Assembly (NCBI GenBank): GCA_964608915.1
Contig: CAZSQA010000002.1
Coordinates: 62,001 to 126,000 of the forward strand
Source: QWQI01 sp964608915
Lineage (GTDB): Bacteria > Planctomycetota > Planctomycetia > Isosphaerales > Isosphaeraceae
Length of the DNA: 64,000 bases
Direction: 5' to 3'
The position numbers were made by a program, and so were the translations under genes. Under the pieces are notes generated by a model. That model saw only the letters and a list, made by a program, of their open reading frames with translations. It did no database searches and was not told where the DNA came from. How positions within the stretch are numbered: position 1 is the stretch's first letter; the number at the start of each line of letters is the position of its first letter. Of this stretch, positions 8,869 through 17,468 are shown one piece after another.

Positions 8869-10029
8869 ATGGGTTCAGGACCGACGATTCATGACTTGCG
8901 GGAGACGGAGGACCGTCGCGACCTGATCCATCAGGCCGTCGCGGTTCTGGCACGTGGCGGCAAGGTGGGGGTGATTCACCCTGGCGGTTACCTGCGGGCG
9001 ATCGTCTCGGCGACCTCATCGAGCGGGATCGGCCCGGAATGGATGCAGATCTCCGGCGCGGATCTTTCGCTCGCGGTACCGCATCTGGATTCATTCAAGG
9101 ACTGGCTGACCGAATCGGACCGGCTGGCCCCCCGGCTGGCCCGCAAGGCCTGGCCAGGCAGAATACGGATCGCCGTTCCGGGCCGACAGGACTCAGGCCT
9201 TTACCTCCGTCTGCCACGATGGTTACGTCACGCGGTGCAAGCACAGGGGCACTGGTCGTTCGATTGTCCGGCCTCAGAAACGATTCGGGCGATGATTCCG
9301 CTGACTCCCGGGCCGTTGCTGCAGATTTCGACGCGTACTGAGCCGCTGCCGGAAGAAGGCCTGGATCGGATCGCAAGCCGTCTGGAACCCTTTGACCTGG
9401 ACATGGCGCTCGTGGACGGCTCTCACGAGGCGTCCGTGGAGCCGGCCAGAATCCTGATCCGGGACGATCGGGCCGAGGTGCTGAGTCGTGGCGATATCGG
9501 CGATGAGCAATTGAGGTGGCTGATGGGAACCCGCATTCTGTTCGTATGTACGGGCAATACCTGCCGCAGCCCGATGGCGGAAGCGATTTGCAAGCTGATT
9601 CTGGCCGAGCGGCTTGGCTGTTCCGTGGACGACTTGCCGGGGCTGGGTTACGAGGTTCTTTCGGCGGGCGTATCGGCTGGCCGCAACCAGCCCGCATCGC
9701 CGGAGTCGATCGAGGCTTTGGGCGATTACGGGCACCTGCTGGAAGCCCACGCCAGCCGCATGGTTTGCGATGAACTCCTGCGATCGGCCGATTTGGTGTA
9801 TGCGATGACGCAATCCCATCGGGACGTTCTGCTTATGGAATTCCCGGAGATGGAGGACCGGGTCGAACTGCTTGACCCGGACGATTACGACGTGCCCGAT
9901 CCCTATGGCCAGAGCCTTTCCGTTTACCGCATGACGGCCGACGCGATTCGCGAGGCCCTCGACCTGCGCGCGGGCGTCTGGACATTTCTGCCATCCGGTC
10001 CGGGCGAAGGCAACGAAGCCTCGGCCTGA
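8869..10029 (+). CDS. Fusion: degenerate Sua5/YrdC-like domain plus low-molecular-weight tyrosine phosphatase
   Basis: The protein has 386 residues. Residues about 15-215 follow the order of a Sua5/YrdC domain (WPGRIRIAVP at the place of the usual WPGPLTLVL, a VDG strand, an EPARILI strand) but lack the substrate-binding KxR and SAN motifs. Residues 220-386 form a low-molecular-weight phosphatase or arsenate-reductase-like domain with the P-loop C227-TGNTC-R233 and the general-acid loop DPDDYDVPDPYG. The start has ACGGAG 8 nt upstream; an earlier in-frame ATG at 8803 is possible. A true Sua5 is encoded at 54.3 kb, so this half is probably a binding or regulatory module rather than a tRNA-modification enzyme. 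Confidence 0.8.
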   Translation: MGSGPTIHDLRETEDRRDLIHQAVAVLARGGKVGVIHPGGYLRAIVSATSSSGIGPEWMQISGADLSLAVPHLDSFKDWLTESDRLAPRLARKAWPGRIRIAVPGRQDSGLYLRLPRWLRHAVQAQGHWSFDCPASETIRAMIPLTPGPLLQISTRTEPLPEEGLDRIASRLEPFDLDMALVDGSHEASVEPARILIRDDRAEVLSRGDIGDEQLRWLMGTRILFVCTGNTCRSPMAEAICKLILAERLGCSVDDLPGLGYEVLSAGVSAGRNQPASPESIEALGDYGHLLEAHASRMVCDELLRSADLVYAMTQSHRDVLLMEFPEMEDRVELLDPDDYDVPDPYGQSLSVYRMTADAIREALDLRAGVWTFLPSGPGEGNEASA

Positions 10030-10099
10030 ATCGCGAGACGGTTTCGCTTGCAGCGGATGCTCTTAGAAGCTCCGAATATGCCTGCTCGGGCAGACATTC

Positions 10100-10128
10100 T
10101 TGACAATCTTTATGATCTTGCTTACCTT
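10100..10128 (+). promoter_or_regulatory. Weak candidate promoter upstream of cysH
   Basis: A perfect TTGACA (10100-10105) is followed after 17 nt by TACCTT (10123-10128), a poor -10 match. It lies about 40 nt upstream of the cysH start, at the head of the sulfur genes. Confidence 0.3.
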
Positions 10129-10164
10129 TTAAGACGTACAGAAGTCCCGGCAAGAAGAAAAACA

Positions 10165-10917
10165 ATGGATGTCGATTCGAAGGCAAATCTGTCTGCCGAA
10201 GGTTCCGTATCGGTCACGATTCCGGCCGATCTTGAAGAAGCGGCCATGCGGCTACGCGACGCGGGGCCGCAAGAAATTCTCCGCTGGGCGGTCGAGCGGT
10301 TTTATCCGAAGCTGACCATGGCGACGGCCTTCGGGGCCGAGGGATGCGCCATCATCCACATGCTGGCCGAGATTGAGCCGCGGGTGCGGATCTTCAATCT
10401 GGACACGGGTTATCAGTTTCGCGAGACGCTTGAGTTGCGGGACAGGATCGCCGAAAAATATGGGATCGAAGTCGAGATGATTCGCCCCGCGACGACGGTG
10501 GCCGAGTACGAGGCGATCCATGGCGGACCGCTTTACGAAACTCATCCGGACCGCTGCTGCCATGACCGCAAGATTCTGCCGCTGCGGCAGGCGATCGTGG
10601 GCTATGAAGGCTGGATCTCGTCGATCCGGGGCGACCAGTCGAAGGACCGGGCGAATACACCCAAAGTCGGATGGGACAAGAAGTTCAATCTCGTAAAGAT
10701 CAATCCGCTGCTGAACTGGACAAAGAAGGACGTCTGGTCCTTCGTCGTGGCCAATGACGTGCCCTACAATCCACTGCACGACGTCGGCTATCCGTCGATC
10801 GGCTGCTGGCCGTGCACGCAGCCGGTCGCCCCTGGCGACGATGAGCGCGCTGGCCGATGGGCCGGCAAGGCCAAGACCGAATGTGGCCTGCACTCTCTGG
10901 ACAGCAGTCAACTCTAA
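10165..10917 (+). CDS. cysH: Assimilatory adenylyl-sulfate (APS/PAPS) reductase, iron-sulfur type
   Basis: The protein has 250 residues from the ATG at 10165; an earlier in-frame ATG at 10048 adds a non-conserved leader. It reduces activated sulfate to sulfite. The signatures are the nucleotide-binding ATAFGAEG segment, FNLDTGYQF, C131-C132 and C214-x-x-C217 (the four 4Fe-4S ligands of the APS-reductase type), and the catalytic C-terminal cysteine in TECGLH (C240). The paired cysteines indicate preference for APS or acceptance of both APS and PAPS, unlike enterobacterial CysH. It heads a sulfur run with an Rrf2 regulator 37 nt downstream and sat-cysC after that. Confidence 0.93.
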   Translation: MDVDSKANLSAEGSVSVTIPADLEEAAMRLRDAGPQEILRWAVERFYPKLTMATAFGAEGCAIIHMLAEIEPRVRIFNLDTGYQFRETLELRDRIAEKYGIEVEMIRPATTVAEYEAIHGGPLYETHPDRCCHDRKILPLRQAIVGYEGWISSIRGDQSKDRANTPKVGWDKKFNLVKINPLLNWTKKDVWSFVVANDVPYNPLHDVGYPSIGCWPCTQPVAPGDDERAGRWAGKAKTECGLHSLDSSQL

Positions 10918-10954
10918 GCCGGGAAACCCCGGAAAGCCGAACCCCGCCGAAACG

Positions 10955-11365
10955 ATGAAACTTTCCGCCAAAGCCGAATATGCGTGTCTGGCGATGATCG
11001 AACTGGCCAAGCGTGCCACGGGCGATCCGCCGGCCCGCGTGCACGAGATCGCCGATGAGCACCAGATTCCGGAACGGTATCTCGTGCAGATTCTCCTGCA
11101 GCTTAAGGGCGCGGGGCTGGTGACGAGCGTTCGGGGTTCGATGGGCGGCTATCTGCTGGCCAGGCCGGCGGACACGATCGCCCTGGCCGATGTGCTTAGC
11201 GCGATCGATGGCCCGGAATCGGACCCGCGCGAGCGCGAGGGCCCGTCGGCTCGTGCTCTGGCGAGCGTCTGGGCCAATATCCGGGCGGCCGAAAAGGCCG
11301 TACTTTCCGGGACCACGATCGACAAACTGGCCTGTAAGGACGCGCCCCAGGAGTGGGTCATCTGA
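10955..11365 (+). CDS. Rrf2-family transcriptional regulator, probably of sulfur assimilation
   Basis: The protein has 136 residues. It begins MKLSAKAEYACLAMIELA, the standard Rrf2 opening, followed by a winged helix (IADEHQIPERYLVQILLQLKGAGLV) and the wing SVRGSMGGYLLAR. There is no three-cysteine IscR cluster motif; only one cysteine (DKLACKD) lies near the end, so it is closer to CymR/CysR-type regulators than to iron-sulfur sensors. Its position between cysH and sat-cysC points to control of sulfate assimilation, perhaps by sensing O-acetylserine through a partner. That role is inferred from context. Confidence 0.88.
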   Translation: MKLSAKAEYACLAMIELAKRATGDPPARVHEIADEHQIPERYLVQILLQLKGAGLVTSVRGSMGGYLLARPADTIALADVLSAIDGPESDPREREGPSARALASVWANIRAAEKAVLSGTTIDKLACKDAPQEWVI

Positions 11366-11452
11366 TCACGGTTTGTGTCGGTGTTCATGGCGGAACGGCC
11401 AGGGTTGGCCGCCCCGTCGACGAGTCGGTTCGAAGAGTGTCGATATTCTCTT

Positions 11453-11471
11453 GAGAGGAGATCCTGCCATT
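11453..11471 (+). promoter_or_regulatory. Ribosome binding site and apparent AUU start codon of sat-cysC
   Basis: GAGAGGAG (11453-11460) lies 8 nt ahead of ATT (11469-11471). There is no ATG or GTG in frame between this site and the conserved start of the protein (SSATKLNAPYGGELV). A TTG at 11451 overlaps the Shine-Dalgarno sequence and is therefore unlikely. Confidence 0.65.
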
Positions 11472-13193
11472 TCCAGCGCGACGAAACTGAACGCTCCCTA
11501 CGGTGGCGAGCTGGTCAATCTGATCGTTTCCGACGAACGTGCCAATGCCATCAAGGCGGCCTCGAAAGACTTTCCGAGCCTGACGCTCGACGAACGGTCG
11601 CTGTGCGACCTCGAACTGCTGGCCGTCGGCGGTTTCTCGCCCCTCAAGGGATTCATGGGGCAGAAGGATTACGAAAGCGTCGTCAAGGACATGCGCCTGG
11701 CCGACGGCACCCTCTGGCCGCTGCCCGTCACCCTGCCAGTCGACCCCTCGAAGGGTGTCGAAGTCGGCAAGCCGCTGGCCCTCCGTGACGTTTATGGCAA
11801 CCTGGTCGGCCTGCTGCATGTCGAAGAAATTTTCCCGGTCGACAAGGAATTCGAGGCGAAGCACGCCTACGGCACGACCGATGCCAAGCACCCGTCCGTG
11901 GCCTATCTGAACCGGATTCCCGGCTTCTACGCCGCGGGTAAGCTGGAAGTCATCCGCGTCCCGCCTCACTATGACTTCGTCCCCCTGCGCCGCACGCCGG
12001 CCGAGCTGCGCGAACACTTCGCCAAGCTGGGCTGGTCGAAGATCGTGGCCTTCCAGACTCGCAACCCCCTGCACCGGGCCCACGAAGAACTCACCAAGCG
12101 CGCGGCCATGCAGATCGGCGGCGGTCTGTTGATTCACCCGGTCGTCGGCGTGACCAAGCCTGGCGACGTGGACCACTACACCCGCGTGCGCTGCTACAAG
12201 GCCCTCGTCGAAACGGCCTACGAACCCGGTTCGGTCGTCCTTTCGCTGCTGCCGCTGGCCATGCGGATGGCCGGCCCGCGTGAAGCCCTGCTGCACGCCA
12301 TCATCCGCCGCAACTATGGCTGCACCGACTTCATCGTCGGCCGCGACCACGCCGGCCCTGGCGCTGATTCGACCGGCAAGCCGTTCTACGGCCCCTACGA
12401 CGCCCAGGAATACATGAAGAAATATGCCGAAGAGATCGGCATGGGCATGGTCGACTTCAAGGCCATGGTTTATCTGCCTGACCTCGACCACTACGCCGCG
12501 GCCGACGAAATTCCTGCCGGCGCCAAGACGGCCGACATCTCCGGCACCCAGGTGCGCGACGACTACCTGGCCAAGGGCATCCCCCTGCCGCCGTGGTTCA
12601 GCCGTCCCGCCGTGGCCGCAATCCTGGGCGAAACCAGCCCGCCGAAGAACAAGCAGGGCCTGACGATCTGGTTCACGGGCCTTTCCGGCTCGGGCAAGTC
12701 GACCATCGCCCACGGCCTGGTCGAGCGGCTGGCCGAATATGGCCGCAACGTCGCCTTCCTCGACGGCGACGAAATCCGGACACACCTTTCGAAGGGCCTC
12801 GGCTTCTCGAAGGAAGACCGGGACACGAACATCAACCGCGTCGGCTACGTGGCCGGCCTGCTGGCCGCCCAGGGCGGCACGACGATCTGTTCCGTGATCA
12901 GCCCCTACCGTGCTCCGCGCGACAATGCCCGCAAGTCGTCGAAGGGCAACTTCGTGGAAGTGTTCTGCGACACGCCCATCGAAGAGTGCGAAAAGCGTGA
13001 CGTCAAGGGCCTTTACGCCAAGGCCCGCGCAGCCTTGGCCGAGGGCAAGGGCATGGGCTTCACGGGTGTCGACGACCCCTACGAAGCTCCTCTGAACCCG
13101 GAAGTGACGCTCGACACTTCGAAGCTCGGCGTGGCCGAATGCGTCGAAGTGATCGTGGCCAAGCTCAAAGAGCTGGGTTACATCCAGGACTGA
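11469..13193 (+). CDS. Bifunctional sulfate adenylyltransferase/adenylylsulfate kinase (Sat-CysC fusion)
   Basis: The protein has 574 residues. Residues 1 to about 395 are a dissimilatory/assimilatory-type ATP sulfurylase (FQTRNPLHRAHE, the nucleotide-binding QxRNPxHxxH motif, and GRDHAGPG). The remaining 180 residues are APS kinase with the P-loop GLSGSGKST, DGDEIRTHLSKGLGFSKEDR and the lid segment FTGVDDPYEAP. Together they turn sulfate into APS and then PAPS. The start appears to be ATT (see the separate site). It ends the cysH-Rrf2-sat/cysC run and is followed by a strong terminator. With an APS-type reductase next door, the kinase half may mainly feed sulfotransferases or buffer APS. Confidence 0.93.
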   Translation: MSSATKLNAPYGGELVNLIVSDERANAIKAASKDFPSLTLDERSLCDLELLAVGGFSPLKGFMGQKDYESVVKDMRLADGTLWPLPVTLPVDPSKGVEVGKPLALRDVYGNLVGLLHVEEIFPVDKEFEAKHAYGTTDAKHPSVAYLNRIPGFYAAGKLEVIRVPPHYDFVPLRRTPAELREHFAKLGWSKIVAFQTRNPLHRAHEELTKRAAMQIGGGLLIHPVVGVTKPGDVDHYTRVRCYKALVETAYEPGSVVLSLLPLAMRMAGPREALLHAIIRRNYGCTDFIVGRDHAGPGADSTGKPFYGPYDAQEYMKKYAEEIGMGMVDFKAMVYLPDLDHYAAADEIPAGAKTADISGTQVRDDYLAKGIPLPPWFSRPAVAAILGETSPPKNKQGLTIWFTGLSGSGKSTIAHGLVERLAEYGRNVAFLDGDEIRTHLSKGLGFSKEDRDTNINRVGYVAGLLAAQGGTTICSVISPYRAPRDNARKSSKGNFVEVFCDTPIEECEKRDVKGLYAKARAALAEGKGMGFTGVDDPYEAPLNPEVTLDTSKLGVAECVEVIVAKLKELGYIQD

Positions 13194-13250
13194 CGAACCA
13201 TCGAGGCAGGCAATGGTAAGCCGTTACCTGCCAGGATGAACCGATTCGAA

Positions 13251-13294
13251 GACGGCGGCTGTTCTTACTCGGAATAGCCGCCGTCGTTCGTTTT
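13251..13294 (+). terminator. Strong intrinsic terminator of the sulfate-assimilation run
   Basis: A 14-bp stem (13251-13264 with 13272-13285, one G-T wobble, 7-nt loop) of the form GACGGCGGCTGTTC / GAATAGCCGCCGTC is followed by GTTCGTTTT. Confidence 0.75.
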
Positions 13295-13319
13295 CGGGCG
13301 AGTGTGTTTGCGTCTCACG

Positions 13320-13889
13320 TCATCCGGCCGATTTGCGGCTTTTTTCCTTTGTTCTCGCCGGTTTCGTCTTCGGTTCCGGCTGGTCGTCGCCTTCGGCCTT
13401 GACGATCTTGAAGGGCACCGTCTGCGTCACCTTCCGGTCCGGTTCGGAGGCTTCGTCCATCGTCTCCAGTTCCAGTACGTAATCCCCCGGCGGCATATTT
13501 TTGAACCCGACTGTCGCGGCCAGGTAAAAAATCGCCCTCGGGCCTAAAACTTCGGGTTCGAAACGTAGAAGTTCCGACCGTTCGATCACGACTTTCTTGG
13601 ATCCCGTGGCCCGCACTTTGCCGTTCTGGACGAAAGTCGCCTTGTTCTTGCCCTCAACGTTGCGTGTGGCGAAACCGGTCGGCTCGACATAGACGATCAG
13701 CTTGTCGTAGGTCGTCAGTTCGGGCGGGTCGCGCCGCACGTATTTCCGCAAACCTTCGACACTCTTGCACACGACCGGCTCGCTGACCTGGAATTCCTCA
13801 GCAAAGAACGCGGAAACCGAACCACCCATCGCCATTGCAGCCATGCACGCAATGATGCTGGCAATTTGACGCCCCCGGCGATCGAACAT
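13320..13889 (-). CDS. Exported protein of unknown function
   Basis: The protein has 189 residues. The signal peptide (IASIIACMAAMAMGGSVSA) is followed by a beta-rich domain containing YDKLIVYVEPTGF, RSELLRFEPEVLG and PGDYVLELETMD, and a Lys/Pro-rich tail (KTKPARTKEKSRKSAG). I know similar planctomycete proteins with a Y-x-L-x-hY-VEPxxF core but no assigned function. An in-frame ATG at 13904 exists, but GAGGGG inside that extension serves the ATG at 13889. It lies 24 nt downstream of the gamma-glutamyltransferase gene, so the two are probably cotranscribed. Confidence 0.75.
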   Translation of the reverse strand: MFDRRGRQIASIIACMAAMAMGGSVSAFFAEEFQVSEPVVCKSVEGLRKYVRRDPPELTTYDKLIVYVEPTGFATRNVEGKNKATFVQNGKVRATGSKKVVIERSELLRFEPEVLGPRAIFYLAATVGFKNMPPGDYVLELETMDEASEPDRKVTQTVPFKIVKAEGDDQPEPKTKPARTKEKSRKSAG

Positions 13890-13913
13890 CGTGCTGCCCC
13901 TCATGTCAAAGTC

Positions 13914-15599
13914 TCAATATGCCATGGCATTGCGGCGTGAATTCGGGTCGCCAGCGGCACGGATCATGCCGGTGGCCGGGTCGCGAGTCAGAACGATCGG
14001 ATTCGATTGAGGCCGTTGGACTTTCTGAACGACATGGCCGCGCTTGACGAGTTCGGCGGCGACGTCGTCCGAAACCGCTTTTTCCAGAATCAGCGACCCG
14101 AGCGCCGGTGGCTTCTGGCGGAACGATCCGATCAGGTGATCGGTATGGAACCGGCCGACTTCGATGGCCTGTTTCGGATTCAGGCCGAAGTCGATCAGGC
14201 CGGTGACGATCTGGATCGCCGCCTGATCCTGGCTGTCGCCGCCCGCGACGGACACCGCCCCGACGGCCTTGCCGTCCTTGAGGATCAGCGTCGGCGAAAG
14301 TGTGATCCTCGGGCGTTTGCCAGGTACGAGGATATTGGGCGAATCGGGGTCGAGCGTGAAGCTCTGCAGCCGTGTGCCCAGCCAGATTCCCGAATCGCCC
14401 GCGACGACGCCCGACCAGCCGCTGGGAGTGGCCGCCACGACATTGCCGGCACTGTCGGCTGCCAGGCAGGTCGTCGTGTCGTAGGAAGGTCCGCCAGGGC
14501 CTGCCGCCAGGGCCTTGCCCGGCTTGCGGGCGGAGCCGGTGAACGGATCGCCCGGGATGCGTTCGAGCGAGGCCCGGGCCGGGTCGATCAGAGCCCGCCG
14601 GGCAGCGGCGTATCGGGGGTCCAGAAGCTTTTCGAATGAAGGGACTTGCGCGAAGTTCGGGTCGGCGTAATAGTCGTCGCGATCGGCGAAGGCGAGCTTG
14701 AGGGCTTCAGCCTGCAGGTGAATGGCGTCGGCGGAGCCGGCTTTCATCGATTTGGTTTCGAATCCTTCGAAGATCTGGAGCGCTTCCAGCAAGGTCGGCC
14801 CCTGGGTCCAGATTCCGCACTTGAGAATCTCGTGCCCGCGATATTTCAGGCTTGCCGGGCGTTCGACCGGAGTATGGTGAGTGGCCAGATCTTCATATCG
14901 CAACAGCCCGCCATTCTCGCGGGAGAACCGGTCGATTTCACGGGCGACGGACCCCCGATAGAATTCGTCGCTGACGGCCCGCAGGCCCAGGGCCCGGTCC
15001 ACAAAGCGGGCCTCGGCATCGCAAAGCTTCGTTAAAGTGGCATGCAAGTCCTTATGCCATTTTTCTTTAGGATTTTCGAGCAATTTCAGGGTCGGGGCCG
15101 TGATTTCGGCGAATCGCTTCGTTCCGTGCCGTTCCAGCAGTGTCACGACGGCGTCGATCGCGGCTGGCACGGTGGCCGACATAAGCCCCGTCGCGGGAAT
15201 GCCTTCGGGCGATTTGCGGAAGTGTTCGACGGTGGCCAGACGTGGCGCGGCCCCCTGCCCGGCTATGACTTCGACGATGCCCCGTCTGGCGTCGTATACC
15301 ATGATCGGCACTTCGCCGCCCAAGCAGAAGAGCGTCGAATCGGTCACTCCCAGCGCCATGATCGTGGCCGCGGCGGCATCGGCCGCATTGCCGCCCGCCT
15401 GAAGGGTTTCGATTCCTGCGCCGGCCGCGGGGCGACCTCCTGCGGCCACAGCGCCGTGCGTGCCTTCGGCATGCCATGCCGCAGTTTGCGATTGCGCGTA
15501 ACCAGTTAACGAGTAGATAATTGAGATCACACCAGCGGCGATGGCGGCATGAACCGTCGGCCCGAATCGGCGAGGAACCGGGTGATGCGGATGAGGCAT
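13914..15599 (-). CDS. Gamma-glutamyltransferase family protein, exported
   Basis: The protein has 561 residues starting MPHPHHPVPRRFG with a signal peptide that ends near SLTGYAQS. It matches the Ntn-hydrolase family: GGNAADAAAA early, the processing-site threonine in SYDTTTCLAADSAGNVVA near residue 370, and VAGGDSQDQ near 475 in place of the GSPGG oxyanion motif. It should self-cleave into two subunits and hydrolyse or transfer gamma-glutamyl groups outside the membrane. The open frame runs on to 15842, but that would overlap the divergent metalloprotease gene, so the later ATG is chosen. The replaced GSPGG motif makes the exact substrate uncertain. Confidence 0.88.
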   Translation of the reverse strand: MPHPHHPVPRRFGPTVHAAIAAGVISIIYSLTGYAQSQTAAWHAEGTHGAVAAGGRPAAGAGIETLQAGGNAADAAAATIMALGVTDSTLFCLGGEVPIMVYDARRGIVEVIAGQGAAPRLATVEHFRKSPEGIPATGLMSATVPAAIDAVVTLLERHGTKRFAEITAPTLKLLENPKEKWHKDLHATLTKLCDAEARFVDRALGLRAVSDEFYRGSVAREIDRFSRENGGLLRYEDLATHHTPVERPASLKYRGHEILKCGIWTQGPTLLEALQIFEGFETKSMKAGSADAIHLQAEALKLAFADRDDYYADPNFAQVPSFEKLLDPRYAAARRALIDPARASLERIPGDPFTGSARKPGKALAAGPGGPSYDTTTCLAADSAGNVVAATPSGWSGVVAGDSGIWLGTRLQSFTLDPDSPNILVPGKRPRITLSPTLILKDGKAVGAVSVAGGDSQDQAAIQIVTGLIDFGLNPKQAIEVGRFHTDHLIGSFRQKPPALGSLILEKAVSDDVAAELVKRGHVVQKVQRPQSNPIVLTRDPATGMIRAAGDPNSRRNAMAY

Positions 15600-15820
15600 G
15601 GCAGCGCAGGACCTTTCGGATCGCGAGTGTTCCGGAACGGGCGGCGAGTCGAGCGTCGGGCTTGACGATTCATCCAAAACCGGGATCATTCGGCTCGTGT
15701 GAAGTGCCCGGACATTCGATCGCGTGCGGATTCGTTCCAGCGTAAATCGAGGGCGGGCGTGTGTCGAGGGTTTCGCGCCGCCGACGACGCGATTTCGATC
15801 GAACCGACAGGGGCTCGGCC

Positions 15821-16717
15821 ATGAACCTGGCGCGACCGACAAACCGGCACCGGGACGACCTGGGAGTGGCCCTTCTGGTCGATACGTTCGACGGCTCAGG
15901 GAGAGTGGAACGCGATGGCCGGGTGACGTTCGTCGCCGCGAACGATGTCGACGCGGCAGCGGTACGAGAGGCGATCGAAGCGGTCCGGGGCACGATTCCG
16001 GCCGTCGAACGCTGGGCTGCCGAGCGCAGCGTGACGGGACGCAACCCTCAGCCCAAACTCACGATCGGCCTATTCGCGGGCCGCGACGACTATGAGCGGT
16101 ATCTGCTTTCGGAAGGCCTGCGCGGTCTCGCCGGCAGCCTGGGGATGACCCATCCGGTGCGAGCGATCAGCGTGGCCGTGGTGGGCGATCGAGCGTCACA
16201 GGCGAATACGCGAATCGTCGTCGCCCATGAATCGGTGCATTTGTGGACATTGCGTTCGGGCATCTGTCCGGCGTGGCAGGCCTGGCCACGATGGCTGCAC
16301 GAAGGATTCGCCCTGCTTTGGGACCATCTCGCGACCTGCGAGGGAGTTACGCCGATGCCGCCCGTTTCGGAAACGAACCGGCCCGGAATCCGGATCGCAC
16401 CCAACCGCGACCGTCAGAGGGACTGGCGGCGCATCGCGGCTTCGACCGACGTGGAGAGATTTCTGCGAGCCGACATGATCAAGGATCATCGGCGGCATGG
16501 CGACGATTATGCGACGTGCTGGGCCGTGACGTTCGCCCTGGCGACCTGGGGGCACGGCGAATGGTTGACGGAACTGCTGCACCACTTGAGCGTTCTGGAA
16601 TTGCAGCCAGCCTCGGGCGTCTCGGCCGAGCAGGAGAGTCTTGGCTGGCTGAAGTCGCGCATCGGCACGCGATGGGCTGAATTCGCCCGTCACGTCGCGA
16701 GTTTGGGCAAGTCGTGA
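15821..16717 (+). CDS. Putative zinc metallopeptidase, DUF1570-like
   Basis: The protein has 298 residues. The key region is VVAHESVHLWTLRSG near residue 145, an HExxH zinc site, followed by WPRWLHEGFALLWD, whose Glu would be the third ligand as in gluzincin-like peptidase_MA proteins. The N-terminal half is a helical/strand lead-in common to these proteins. There is no signal peptide, so it may act in the cytoplasm or leave by another route. The ATG at 15821 has ACAGGGG upstream; an in-frame ATG at 15761 would overlap the divergent gene's leader. The target is unknown. Confidence 0.72.
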   Translation: MNLARPTNRHRDDLGVALLVDTFDGSGRVERDGRVTFVAANDVDAAAVREAIEAVRGTIPAVERWAAERSVTGRNPQPKLTIGLFAGRDDYERYLLSEGLRGLAGSLGMTHPVRAISVAVVGDRASQANTRIVVAHESVHLWTLRSGICPAWQAWPRWLHEGFALLWDHLATCEGVTPMPPVSETNRPGIRIAPNRDRQRDWRRIAASTDVERFLRADMIKDHRRHGDDYATCWAVTFALATWGHGEWLTELLHHLSVLELQPASGVSAEQESLGWLKSRIGTRWAEFARHVASLGKS

Positions 16718-17037
16718 ACCTTTCGGCGGGCACGACTTGCAGTTTCTTTTGGCCCGAACGTCGATTGCCGCCCTGTATCGAATTTCATGAAGTGATAAGT
16801 ATGGCTGAATCGAGGAAATCGAAAATCTGCGGAAATAATTCGACCTCTGGTTTGACCTTCATCGTATAGTCTTTAGGTGAACGTTCGCATGGCGGAGGCG
16901 TCGCAGGATGCGGCCGCCGAAAGCGAAGCGGGCGTAACTACCATGGTTTTCTGAAGCAGGAGCCGGCTTTCGACCCGAGACCCAGAAGTATCGCTTCCCC
17001 CGTATCCCGGCCGCTCATATGAGAGGAATGCATCTCG
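16718..17037. other. Intergenic region, 320 bp, no gene seen
   Basis: The stretch is locally AT-rich (about 16780-16880) with a TATAGT at 16865-16870 but no convincing -35 box at the right distance. No ORF, repeat or strong hairpin stands out. GAGAGGA at its end is the ribosome binding site of the next gene. Confidence 0.5.
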
Positions 17038-17340
17038 ATGGAAAATCATCACGAACCGACGGTGCGAATCGAAGATTTGCGAAGATGGGCAAAGCTTGCC
17101 GAACGATTCGGCAGTGAAGCACGCCCCATCGTCACCACCGAGCCGGTGCCTTCCCTAAAGATCGGTGGATACGTCATCCGGAATGTGATGGACTGGCAGA
17201 AATTCTGGGACATCGAAATCCTGGCGAAACACTGGGATGCGAAATTCGCGGGACTGGGTGCCCAGGAAAAGCCCCAGAACCTGAAGGACCTGATCCGCAG
17301 GATCGAAAATCGCAAGAAGAAGCCCGGCGAGTCGGAGTGA
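17038..17340 (+). CDS. Small conserved-looking cytoplasmic protein, unknown function
   Basis: The protein has 100 residues, charged and mostly helical (EDLRRWAKLAERFG, then NLKDLIRRIENRKKKPGESE), with one strand pair in the middle (SLKIGGYVIRNVMDW). There is no signal, membrane segment or cysteine. GAGAGGA lies 10 nt upstream, and a perfect terminator follows 45 nt after the stop, so this is a real monocistronic gene. I do not recognise the family; size and charge would fit a small nucleic-acid- or protein-binding factor, which is a guess. Confidence 0.7.
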   Translation: MENHHEPTVRIEDLRRWAKLAERFGSEARPIVTTEPVPSLKIGGYVIRNVMDWQKFWDIEILAKHWDAKFAGLGAQEKPQNLKDLIRRIENRKKKPGESE

Positions 17341-17384
17341 CCGAATCCCGGTTCGAATTCGCCTGACAGGTGACAGATAATCGA

Positions 17385-17420
17385 GAAACCGGAGCGGCAT
17401 GCCGCTCCGGTTTCATTTTC
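17385..17420 (+). terminator. Intrinsic terminator, perfect 30-nt palindrome
   Basis: Arms 17385-17399 and 17400-17414 (GAAACCGGAGCGGCA and its exact complement) are followed by ATTTTC. On the minus strand the same hairpin could end transcripts running leftward. Confidence 0.8.
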
Positions 17421-17468
17421 GGTCGTCTTCGGAATATCACAGGCCTCAATTCATGAGAGGCTTACGAC

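Noticed and set aside
16865..16870. TATAGT as a promoter -10 for the 100-residue gene
   Set aside because: No -35-like sequence at 16-18 nt; the TTGACC nearby is only 7 nt away.
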